Part shown: one piece after another, positions 1 to 9,994 of the stretch
Layout: the number at the start of each line of letters is the position of its first letter
Position numbering within the stretch: position 1 is the stretch's first letter
Assembly: GCA_022820995.1 (NCBI GenBank)
Contig: JAJEEM010000064.1
Coordinates: forward strand, 1 to 64,000
DNA length: 64,000 nucleotides
Source of the DNA: Gemmatimonadota bacterium
GTDB taxonomy: Bacteria; Gemmatimonadota; Gemmatimonadetes; Palauibacterales; Palauibacteraceae
Reading direction: 5' to 3'
The notes under the pieces: generated by a model
Databases searched by the model: none
The model's input: only the letters and a program-made list of their open reading frames with translations
Told to the model about the DNA's origin: nothing
Translations under genes and position numbers: made by a program

Positions 1-221
1 GCCGAGCTCGCGACCAGAGGTCGCTCGGTTCGAACCCACGAGGGCAGGCATCTTCGACCTGCCTCGTGGGAAACTGCTATAACGGACGGGGTGGGATTGG
101 CTTCCTCCCGCTACGCGGGACTCGCCGAGCTCGCGACCAGAGGTCGCTCGGTTCGAACCCACGAGGGCAGGCATCTTCGACCTGCCTCGTGGGAAACTGC
201 TATAACGGACGGGGTGGGATT
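1..221. repeat. Tandem repeat carrying tRNA-Ser(GGA) 3' ends
   Basis: Bases 1-98 are repeated without a mismatch at 124-221, a 123-bp period, and the array may continue left of the window. Each copy ends in the last 16 nt of tRNA-Ser(GGA): 83-98 in the outer copy and 206-221, which is inside the real gene. Each copy also holds a hairpin with arms CCCACGAG and CTCGTGGG, plus the inverted pair GCGACC/GGTCGC. Read on the minus strand, the hairpin followed by a TTCGAA loop resembles a degraded variable arm and T-arm. The layout recalls the E. coli tyrT distal repeats, which also carry tRNA 3' ends. Function is unknown. Confidence 0.85.
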
Positions 222-293
222 CGAACCCACGAGGCAGGGTTGCTGCCCACACGCTCTCCAGGCGTGCGCCTTAGTCCGCTCGGCCACCCGTCC
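206..293 (-). tRNA. tRNA-Ser(GGA)
   Basis: An 88-nt class II cloverleaf can be folded. The acceptor is GGACGGG pairing with CCCGTCC, with discriminator G. The anticodon stem ACGC/GCGT encloses loop CTGGAGA, giving anticodon GGA. There is a long variable arm, and T-stem GTGGG/CCCAC encloses TTCGAAT. CCA is not encoded. It is the last of three tRNA genes on the minus strand and is followed directly by the repeat that duplicates its 3' end. Confidence 0.95.
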
Positions 294-323
294 GGAAGCC
301 CCCGGGGTGAGGCCGGAGGTAGA

Positions 324-401
324 GAGGCGGAGGGGGTGGGATTGGCTCGAGACTCTTTCGAGCCGTCCACACCTTCCTTCCGAGGCGGAGGGGGTGGGAT
401 T
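324..401. repeat. Partial tRNA-Ser(GCT) 3'-end duplication
   Basis: Twenty bases at 324-343 repeat those at 382-401. The tRNA portion is the last 16 nt of tRNA-Ser(GCT), the same length as the fragment repeated beside tRNA-Ser(GGA). Between the copies lies a hairpin, GGCTCGA and its complement around a short loop, whose AGACTCTTTCGAG core matches the variable arm of the real tRNA. On the minus strand the copied 16-mer is preceded by GCC in both tRNA-Ser cases, so the two repeats seem to have formed in the same way. Confidence 0.8.
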
Positions 402-471
402 CGAACCCACGAGACTCTTTCGAGTCAACGCCTTAGCAGGGCGCCGCCTTAAGCCACTCGGCCACCCCTCC
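386..471 (-). tRNA. tRNA-Ser(GCT)
   Basis: An 86-nt class II tRNA with acceptor GGAGGGG/CCCCTCC and discriminator G. The anticodon loop CTGCTAA gives GCT, reading AGC and AGU. The variable arm is GACTCGAAAGAGTC, and T-stem GTGGG/CCCAC encloses TTCGAAT. CCA is not encoded. It lies between tRNA-Gln and tRNA-Ser(GGA) on the same strand, so co-transcription is plausible. Confidence 0.95.
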
Positions 472-491
472 GCAGGGTCCTGCTGTCCTGA

Positions 492-564
492 TTGGCCCGC
501 CAGGACTCGAACCTGGAATCTTCTGGTCCAGAGCCAGACGTGTTGCCAATTCCACCACGGGCCA
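492..564 (-). tRNA. tRNA-Gln(CTG)
   Basis: A 73-nt tRNA with acceptor TGGCCCG/CGGGCCA and discriminator A. Anticodon stem TCTGG/CCAGA encloses loop CTCTGGA, giving anticodon CTG for CAG codons. The T-arm contains GGTTCGAGTCC. CCA is not encoded. It is the first gene of the minus-strand tRNA trio, and unlike the two tRNA-Ser genes it has no repeated 3' fragment downstream. Confidence 0.94.
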
Positions 565-618
565 CCGTCCCAATGGGTTGGGCCGTCGATAATACTTGAG
601 GGGGGTCGGCGCTTCAAG

Positions 619-870
619 CTAGTCCCGGGGCGCGGAAGCTTCGCGGAGCTTGCGGAGGCGCTCTACTTCGTCGGCCGCCTTTCTGATCGTCGGGAAACCG
701 TCTCCGGAGCGCGAGGCGTCGCTGTCTCCCAACGGAACGACGTACCAGCGGTCCGCGCGATCGTCGGACCGATCCATGTAGTGGCCGCGCTCGAGCCTGA
801 ATCCATCGAGTTCCGCCCGGAAGCGGAGCGCCCTCACGACCACACCGGGGTCGAAGCCGGCTTTAGACAT
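619..870 (-). CDS. Small hypothetical protein, 83 aa
   Basis: I do not recognise this protein. It is soluble and charged. The N-terminal half reads like a compact beta-rich fold (VVVRALRFRAELDGF, then RWYVVPLGD) and the C-terminal 30 residues look like an amphipathic helix (KAADEVERLRKLREAS). There is no signal peptide or membrane segment. The ATG is preceded by GCAGGGATC, an acceptable ribosome site. It lies upstream of the tRNA trio on the same strand. The long opposite-strand ORFs through here overlap the tRNA genes and are shadows. Its reality rests on length, start context and ordinary composition, so confidence is moderate. Confidence 0.5.
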   Translation of the reverse strand: MSKAGFDPGVVVRALRFRAELDGFRLERGHYMDRSDDRADRWYVVPLGDSDASRSGDGFPTIRKAADEVERLRKLREASAPRD

Positions 871-1083
871 GATCCCTGCGCGGAGCCGGAGTCCATGGAC
901 CCATTCTCGATTCGCGCCTCGCGCGACTTTCGGATGAATGGTCCTTCCGGCAGTCAGTAGTCATAGTATACGGTTCATTTTCCGAATAGTCGGCCGGATG
1001 CAATCTGTTCTTCACGATCCCGACAACTCCGTAGCGGGGGACGGCAGAGACTTCCTCAATTTAGGGAGGTATGCGCGCATGGG

Positions 1084-2073
1084 CTACATCCTCCCGGGGC
1101 GTGACGGCCCGTAAGAAGCGGATCCGCTGCGACCACGCTCGGGCCGGTCCGTGCCGGACAGGTAGGCGCGGAGCCGGTCGATCTCTTCGGGAGGGAGGAG
1201 TGTAATCGGCACCGCCGGAGCCGTTCCGCCGGCACACCGGGACATCGGAACGAGGCGGTCATGAAAGATGATCGTTGCCGCGGTCACGGCTCGCCGCGCG
1301 GCCTGCGCGTCGAGGTACGGGTCGAGGGCCTTGAAGTGGATTCCGAGCGCGAAGTCCCTGGCGGCGAGTTCTGCGGCGAAGACGCGCACGGTCTCGCTGC
1401 CGGAGAGAAGCACGACGAATCCGCGGCGTATTCGGCGGCGGACGAGTTCGCGTTCGCGGGTGCCCCCGGCGAGCGAAATCGGCACGCACTCGACGGTGCC
1501 GGTTCGGCGCATCCGTGACAGCAACTCACGCCGCAGGATCACCGGGGCGTCTTCCGGCAGCTTGCGTGCGGAGTCGACGGCGTGAACGACGAATCCGCAC
1601 GCATCTTCCAGTTCCGCGGCGAGCACGGCCCGCAACCCCGGACGAGGTTCGCACAGCATCACGGAACGCGGATCCGGGCGCCGCGCCCGATGCACGATCC
1701 GCTCCAGTTCGTTGAGCAACCGCCAACGGGAGAAGCCCCCCGCGTGTGCGCGCCTCAGCAGATCCAGCGCCGCCGTCCTCGGCGCCACCTCCACGCCGGA
1801 CGGTGGGCGGAGCGGTCGCGGGCGCATCGATGCGCGGGGGCGCTGTCCCTTCCCGAGTTCGATGAGGTTCCTTTCCCTGAGTCGCGCGAGCGCGGCCCCG
1901 ACCGTCCCCCGGTCGACGCCGAGCCGACGCGCCAGGTCCCGGGACGACGGAAGCGGGGCCCCGGGCCGCACGTGTCCGTCCCGAATCCCGGCCTCCAGAT
2001 CCGCCGCGAGCTGCCGGCGGAGCGGTATGTCGTGATCCCGCGACAGCGGTGAGAGTCCGCATCGACGCGTCAT
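1084..2073 (-). CDS. GntR-family transcriptional regulator
   Basis: Residues about 15-75 form a GntR-type winged helix-turn-helix: a PLRRQLAADLEAGI helix, then PLPSSRDLARRLGVDRGTV and LRERNLIEL. GntR proteins bind operator DNA as dimers, with effector binding by the C-terminal part. Here residues about 130-329 are a mixed alpha/beta region that I cannot assign to FCR, UTRA or aminotransferase-like types. It may resemble a periplasmic-binding-like fold. The ATG has GGAGG about 9 nt upstream. It sits 80 nt downstream of polX on the same strand. The ligand is not visible and the regulated genes are unknown. Confidence 0.82.
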   Translation of the reverse strand: MTRRCGLSPLSRDHDIPLRRQLAADLEAGIRDGHVRPGAPLPSSRDLARRLGVDRGTVGAALARLRERNLIELGKGQRPRASMRPRPLRPPSGVEVAPRTAALDLLRRAHAGGFSRWRLLNELERIVHRARRPDPRSVMLCEPRPGLRAVLAAELEDACGFVVHAVDSARKLPEDAPVILRRELLSRMRRTGTVECVPISLAGGTRERELVRRRIRRGFVVLLSGSETVRVFAAELAARDFALGIHFKALDPYLDAQAARRAVTAATIIFHDRLVPMSRCAGGTAPAVPITLLPPEEIDRLRAYLSGTDRPERGRSGSASYGPSRPGRM

Positions 2074-2153
2074 GTGTCCGAGCCTCCGTACCCCGGGGTC
2101 CCCTGTGCCGGCGCTTGTCGACGGGAGTATGGGGACGGGCTCTCAACGGGGGA

Positions 2154-3928
2154 TCAAATCGCCGGCTTTCTGCGAAGGGCCGCGAGGAAGTCGCCCACGG
2201 CACGCGTATTCAGGACGTGTTCCGGGGTGAGCCACGCGCGGCGCGCCTGTTCGATGCCGTAGTGCGCCAGGTCCAGATCGTCCGGCCGGTGCGCGTCGGT
2301 CGCGACCACGACGGGTACGCCCAGTTCGCGCGCGCGCCAGAGGTGGCTGTCCTTCAGGTCCAGGCGGTGGGGGTGCGAGTTGACTTCGACGGCGACGCCG
2401 AACTCGGCGCAGGCGTGCAGAATCTCGTCGATGTCCACGTCGATCGGGCCGCGGCGGTTGATGATCCTTCCGGTCGGGTGCCCGAAGATCATCGAGCGGG
2501 AGTGTGCGAGCGCCTTCAGGACGCGTGACGTCTGCTGCGCCCGCTCCATTCCGAAGAAGGAATGAACCGAGATGATCACGACGTCGAGTTGATCGAGCAT
2601 CTCGTCCTCGAGGTCCAGCGATCCGTCGCGGAGGATGTCGACTTCCATCCCGCGCAGGATCCGGATCTCGGGGTGCGCGGCCTGCACTTCCGCGATCTCC
2701 TCCCACTGGCGTCGAAGCTTGGCGGCATCGAGACCCTCGACCATCGCCAGCGCTTTCGAGTGGTCGGTGATCGCCATGTACTCGTAGCCGCGCGCCACGC
2801 ACGCCCTGACCATCTCCTCCAGGGAAACGCGGCCATCGGACCAGGTGCTGTGCATGTGGACATCCCCGCGCAGGTCGGCGCTCTCGACCAGCCGAGGCAA
2901 CTCCCCGGCGTCGGAAGCCGGGAACTCTCCCCGGTCGCGCCGTATCTCCGGCGGAAGCCATGAGAGATCGAGTGCCCGGTAGACCTCCTCTTCCGTCGCT
3001 CCCGCCACCATCTCTCCCTCGGAGGCGATGCCCCGCTCGCCGAGCGTGTCGCCGAGAGACTCCTCGGGGATCGTGAACACGCCGTACTCGGAAACCCTGA
3101 GTTTTCGTTCGAGTGCGCGGCGTCGCAGGCGAATGTTGTGTTCCTTCGACCCGGTGAAATAGATGAGCGCGGCTCCCCAGCTCTCGGGCGGTACGACCCG
3201 GAGGTCGATCTGCAACCCGCTGCGGAGACGCACCGAGGTCTTCGTTCCGCCGGCCCCGATCACGCTCTCCACGCCGGAGAACCCGCTGAGGGCGTCGGAA
3301 GCGGCGCGCGCGTCGTCGGCGAGGACCAGGATGTCGATGTCGCCGACCGTCTCCCTCCGGCGTCGATAGCTCCCCGCGACTTCCAGGCGGGTGATGCCGG
3401 GTATCGCCTGCAGGTGTTCGATCAACGGCGGCAGAAGCTCGTCGACCTCTCCGAGGCGGAAGCGGGTCGTGTTCGTGCGATAGTTGCGAATGCCGCGGAG
3501 GATCCGGTCCTGCGTCTTGAGCCCGAAACCGGGCAGTTCCGCCACGCGCCCCTCGCTCGCGACCTCCTCCAGATCGTCGATCGATTCGACGCCCAGTTCG
3601 TCCCACAGCTTGCGCGCCTTCCTGGGGCCGACTCCGGGGAGCCGCATCAACTCGACGAGCCCCGGCGGGATCTCGGCCGCCATCTCCTCGAGCATCGCGA
3701 GGCGCCCGCTTTCCACGAGTTCGCGAATGTTCTCCGCCATCCCTTTGCCGATCGACGGCAGCTCGGTGAGGTCGGCGCCCTGCTCGACCAGTTTGCGCAG
3801 GGGGGATGCGTGCGCGTTGATCGTGCGGACCGCATTGCGGTAGGCGCGGACGCGGAACGGGTTCGCCTGCTGGATCTCGAGCAGATCGGCCACCTCGTTC
3901 AGGACGCGGACGATCTCGATGTTCTCCA

Positions 3929-3929
<1 letters not shown>
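2154..3929 (-). CDS. polX: DNA polymerase/3'-5' exonuclease PolX
   Basis: This is a 591-residue bacterial family X polymerase, the usual length for PolX, acting in gap filling and base-excision repair. The N-terminal part has helix-hairpin-helix segments (LPSIGKGMAENI near 58, LPGVGPRKARKLW near 98) and the nucleotidyltransferase motif GSYRRRRETVGDIDIL near 186-201. The C-terminal PHP domain starts near 355 and has the metal-ligand series DVHMHSTWSDG, ITDHS, GMEVDI, SVHS, GHPTGR, EVNSHPHRLD and ATDAH, so 3'-5' exonuclease activity is expected. The start codon shares one base with the ligA stop (TGATG), implying translational coupling. Confidence 0.95.
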
Positions 3930-6121
<2,192 letters not shown>

Positions 6122-6781
6122 TCAGAAGGTGACTCCCAGCTGGGCTCCCGCGATCAGGTAACTGTCCTCGGCGGTCGTGAACACGACGTACGGCCGGACG
6201 TGAATGCTGCCGATCTCGACCGTGACGCCGCCGCGGATGACGGGGCTGACTTCCCTGTCCCCCTCCACGATGTCGTCGTAGAGCCGGTCGACCGAGTAGT
6301 TCTCGATGCTCACGGTCGCCGAGGGGATGATTGCGAGGCCGGAGCCGGGCGCGCCGAAGCGTTGCCCCACGGCGACACCGACCCCGTAAACGGTCTCGCT
6401 CCTGTCGGGGAGATCGTTCGCGTTCCTCCACAGCACGCCGCCAATCCCCACGGTGGCGACGGGACAAACCGACAGCACGGGCAGCGGAAGTTTGAGGGCG
6501 ACGCTCGCGCGCGCGTCTTCGAAGTCGAACTCCTGATCGAACTCGTCCGCGCGGGAGAACTTCAGGTAATGACCCGTCGCGGCCACCGGGCCCAGATCGA
6601 ACCCGGCGGCTCCTCCGAGGCCTCTGACATCTTCCGATGATTCGCGCCACACGGCGCCCGAGCCGCTGAGGAACCCGCTGCCGCTGAAGCCGAGGCAGGC
6701 CTGCGCCTCGAGCGCGGCCGGCGCCGCGGCCAGAGGCAGGACGAGCCAGACGAATCGGCGAGTCGGGGCTGCCATGTTCAT
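6122..6781 (-). CDS. Secreted or outer-membrane beta-barrel-like protein
   Basis: The chosen ATG gives 219 residues with a signal peptide (TRRFVWLVLPLAAAPAALEAQA) and has GGAGCGGAGC just upstream. The longer ORF start lies in non-coding sequence. The mature part alternates hydrophobic and polar residues in strand-like blocks (RASVALKLPLPV, YGVGVAVGQRF, IRGGVTVEIGSIHVRPYVVF) and ends in VTF, a C-terminal Phe typical of barrels recognised by the BAM complex. I see no enzyme motif. It could be a small porin-like or OmpW/opacity-type protein; the specific family is not recognised. It sits just upstream of ligA in the direction of transcription. Confidence 0.72.
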   Translation of the reverse strand: MNMAAPTRRFVWLVLPLAAAPAALEAQACLGFSGSGFLSGSGAVWRESSEDVRGLGGAAGFDLGPVAATGHYLKFSRADEFDQEFDFEDARASVALKLPLPVLSVCPVATVGIGGVLWRNANDLPDRSETVYGVGVAVGQRFGAPGSGLAIIPSATVSIENYSVDRLYDDIVEGDREVSPVIRGGVTVEIGSIHVRPYVVFTTAEDSYLIAGAQLGVTF

Positions 6782-6857
6782 GCTCCGCTCCAATCGTCGT
6801 ATGTCACTGACGTAGCACTCCGTTGGCGTAGTACTCCGTTGGCCCGGATCGAGTTTC

Positions 6858-9800
6858 TCATGGCTGCGGCGGGCTCCCGGCCTCGCGCAGCGCGTCGAGT
6901 TGCGGAGCGGTCTCCTCCAGCGTGGCGTCCAGCCGGGCCGATGCAGCCTCGGCCTCCGCGCGGATCTGCTCCAGTCGCCGCCGGTGATCATCCGACGGCC
7001 CCGTCAGTGAGCCGGTCGTCGACACCCCGCCGTCGAACTTGCCGCGCAGGCCGGTCCACCAGTTGCGGATGTCACCATTGATCGAGCGCCACTCGTCGGC
7101 GAGTTCCTCGATCTCGCCCACCAGTTCGCGCGCCCGTTCGAGATCCTCGGCGGCAACCCCCTCCCCGCCTTCCAGCACCTCAAGCACGTCCGAAGCCCGG
7201 CGCTCCAGGTCGTACGCCTCGATACCCCGTTCGTAGGCCAACCGCTGCAAGTCGAACAGGTCCATCGTGAACTCGTAGCGAGCCAGTCGCTCCTCGGCGG
7301 ACACCGGCAGCTCGGGGTCGGGACGGACCTCCAGCGACTGCTCGCGCGTCTCGCCTCCGGCGGTCAGACGCACCGTGAACGTCCCCGCCAGGACCAGCGG
7401 ACCCTCGGGGCCCGCGTCCAGGCTCGGCACCTCGTACCGGGTCGTGTCGTGCGGCAGCGGATCGTGCCGCAGATCCCACGTGACCCGGTTGAGCCCGGCC
7501 GCGCCCGGGCCCTCGAGCCGCCGGATTTCCCGTCCGGCCTGATCCAGCACGTCGATCGTGACGCCACCCGGCATCTCCGCGGAGAGCCGGTAGTCGAGGT
7601 TCGCGCCGAAAGCGGGGTTTTCCGCGCGGAACGTTCCCTGCCCCATCGAGGGCACGTCGTTCCGGTACAGGAAGAGGGTCGCCGGGCGCGGGGCGAACAA
7701 CTGCTGGTCATCTCCGGGCGCGGCCGACCCCTGAGACAGCGGCGTGATGTCGTCGAGAATCCAGATGGCCCGGCCGTGCGTGCCGAGGACGATGTCGTTC
7801 TCGCGCGGGTGAATCTCGACGTCGTCGACCGGAACGGCGGGGAGGCCCGAGCCGAGCGCGGCCCAAGTCGCTCCCCGGTCCACGGAGGCGAAAGCGCCGT
7901 TCTCCGCGCCGACGATGAGCAGGTCCGGATTCTCCGGGTGTTCGCGAATCACGTTCACGCTCGCCATGCCGCCGCCCGTCGCCCGTCCCGTGGCCGTCAC
8001 CGCCACCGCCCCGTTCAGCCCATCCGCGAGCGACCGCCAGCTCTCCCCGTAGTCCTCCGTCACCACGGCGAGCGGCCGGTAGTCGTCGTCCCAGTGCCCG
8101 TCCAGGCTCACGTACGCGCGGCCCGCTTCCGCGTGCGAAGCCTCGACCCAGCTCACGTAGTACGGGAAGGGGAGCCCCGCCGCCGCGGCCACCCGCTCGG
8201 TCAGATCCGCCCAGTTCGCCCCATCGTCGCGGCTCACGCGCACCGAGCCGTCGTCCGCCCCGATCCACAGCACCCCCGCCTCGACCGGCGACTCCGCCAC
8301 GGCCGTGATCTCCCCGTAGCCGGAGGCGCCATCGTGCTTCGAGAGCGTCGTCGAGTCCGGACGCGCGCCCATCAGCTCCAGGCTGTCCTGGTGAATCTGG
8401 CGGGTGAGATCCTCCGTCGCGCGCCAGCTCTCCCCGCGGTCGTCCGAGACGAAGAGCCGGTTGCCGCCCAGATAGACCCGGTTCGCGTCGTGCGGGGACA
8501 CCAGAATCGGCGACTTCCAGTCGAAGCGATACGAGACCGTCGTGTCCGGCGGGAAGGGTTTGAGCGCCTTCCGGTCTCCGGTGGCGAGGTTCACGCGCAC
8601 GATCCCGGCGTTCTGCGACGTGACGTAGACGGTGCCGGGATCCGACCAGTCCGTCTCCGCGTACATCCCGTCGCCGTAGTCGAGGACCTGCCAGTCGCGG
8701 TTCATGATCCCCTGGTAGCGGCGCGTCCGGCTCGGGCCCCGGTAGGAGTTGTTGTCCTGCAGTCCCCCGTAGACGTTGTACGGGTCCGCCAGGTCCAGGT
8801 CGATGTCGTAGAACTGGGCGATGGGGATATTCCCGATGAACGTCCAGTTGTCGCCGTCGTCCCACGTCGAGTAGAGCCCCCCGTCGTTCCCGAGGATCAT
8901 GTGACGCGAGTCCTCGGGGTCGATCCACAGGTCGTGGTGGTCCACGTGGACGCCGGTGTTGTATTCGATCTCCATGGGCAGCGCCTCAAAGCTGTCGCCG
9001 CCGTCCTCCGAACGGTGCAGGCTCCCCGCCACGAGCCACACACGCTCTTCGTCGTTGGGGTCGATCCGGAGCTGGCTGTAGTACATCGGACGCTGGTTCA
9101 GTTCGTTCACGCGCGTCCACGTCTCTCCGTGGTCGCGGGACTTGAAGATCCCGCCCTCCTCGGCCTCCACCACGGCCATCACCAGGGCCGGATCACGACC
9201 GGAGACGGCGAGCCCGATCCGTCCCTTGTCTCCCGCGGGCAGGCCCTCGGTCACCTTGTGCCACGAGTCGCCGCCGTCCGTCGACCTGTAGATGCCGCTC
9301 CCCGGCCCGCCGCCCGAGAACCCCCACGCGCGCCGCCGCCGCTGGTACGCGGCCACGTAGATGACGGATGGATCCGCCGGGTTGAGGGCGAGGTCCACGA
9401 ACCCCGTGTCGTCGTCGATGTGGAGGACCTTCGTCCACGTCTCGCCGCGATCCGTCGTCCGGTACACGCCGCGCTCGGGGTTGGGGCCGAACAGGTGCCC
9501 CAGCGCCGCCACCCACACGATGTCGGGGTTCGTGGGGTGGACGGCGATGCGCCCGATGTGCCGGGCCTCCTCCAGCCCCGTGAGCCGCCACGTCTTGCCG
9601 CCGTCCGAGGAGTGATACACGCCCTCGCCCCACGGCGTGCTGTTGCGGTTGTTCGGTTCCCCCGTCCCGACCCACACTTCCAGTGGATCGGACGGGGCGA
9701 GCGCGATATCCCCGATCGAGAGGTTCCCCGCGTCGTCGAAGATCGATTCCCAGGTCGTCCCGTGGTTCACGCTCTTCCACACACCGCCGGAAGCCGCCCC

Positions 9801-9992
9801 CACGTAGATGTGGGACTGCGTGCCGGGCACGATTTCGAGATCGTTGATGCGGCCCCCGGAAACGGCGGGCCCGATCAGGCGCCACGTGAATCCTGCCGCG
9901 ATTCGTTCGGAAGACTGGGCTTCCGCGAGAGGGGGTGCCGCCGCGAACCCGAGTTGAAGCGCTCCCAGCGAGAGCAGCGCGCGAATCATCAT
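6858..9992 (-). CDS. Secreted Asp-box (BNR/VPS10-like) propeller protein
   Basis: The start (ATGATG, AAGGTG upstream) lies 2 nt after the stop of the S9 peptidase gene, giving about 1044 residues with a signal peptide (LLSLGALQLGFAAAPPLAEAQ). There are about eleven Asp-box loops of the S-x-D-x-G-x-T-W type, for example SSDGGKTW, TTDRGETW, STDGGDSW, SRDHGETW and SVDRGATW, indicating one or two large beta-propellers. A C-terminal region near 780-1044 holds an Ig-like strand block and a helical tail. Such proteins are often labelled glycosyl hydrolase or sialidase, but catalytic residues are not evident, so the substrate is unknown. The tight spacing suggests joint function with the peptidase. 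Confidence 0.88.
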   Translation of the reverse strand: MMIRALLSLGALQLGFAAAPPLAEAQSSERIAAGFTWRLIGPAVSGGRINDLEIVPGTQSHIYVGAASGGVWKSVNHGTTWESIFDDAGNLSIGDIALAPSDPLEVWVGTGEPNNRNSTPWGEGVYHSSDGGKTWRLTGLEEARHIGRIAVHPTNPDIVWVAALGHLFGPNPERGVYRTTDRGETWTKVLHIDDDTGFVDLALNPADPSVIYVAAYQRRRRAWGFSGGGPGSGIYRSTDGGDSWHKVTEGLPAGDKGRIGLAVSGRDPALVMAVVEAEEGGIFKSRDHGETWTRVNELNQRPMYYSQLRIDPNDEERVWLVAGSLHRSEDGGDSFEALPMEIEYNTGVHVDHHDLWIDPEDSRHMILGNDGGLYSTWDDGDNWTFIGNIPIAQFYDIDLDLADPYNVYGGLQDNNSYRGPSRTRRYQGIMNRDWQVLDYGDGMYAETDWSDPGTVYVTSQNAGIVRVNLATGDRKALKPFPPDTTVSYRFDWKSPILVSPHDANRVYLGGNRLFVSDDRGESWRATEDLTRQIHQDSLELMGARPDSTTLSKHDGASGYGEITAVAESPVEAGVLWIGADDGSVRVSRDDGANWADLTERVAAAAGLPFPYYVSWVEASHAEAGRAYVSLDGHWDDDYRPLAVVTEDYGESWRSLADGLNGAVAVTATGRATGGGMASVNVIREHPENPDLLIVGAENGAFASVDRGATWAALGSGLPAVPVDDVEIHPRENDIVLGTHGRAIWILDDITPLSQGSAAPGDDQQLFAPRPATLFLYRNDVPSMGQGTFRAENPAFGANLDYRLSAEMPGGVTIDVLDQAGREIRRLEGPGAAGLNRVTWDLRHDPLPHDTTRYEVPSLDAGPEGPLVLAGTFTVRLTAGGETREQSLEVRPDPELPVSAEERLARYEFTMDLFDLQRLAYERGIEAYDLERRASDVLEVLEGGEGVAAEDLERARELVGEIEELADEWRSINGDIRNWWTGLRGKFDGGVSTTGSLTGPSDDHRRRLEQIRAEAEAASARLDATLEETAPQLDALREAGSPPQP

Positions 9993-9994
9993 CG

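Noticed and set aside
91-960. Long plus-strand ORFs (and a minus one at 111-617) through the tRNA region
   Set aside because: They run through three tRNA genes and a tandem repeat. Their peptides are repeated tRNA sequence.
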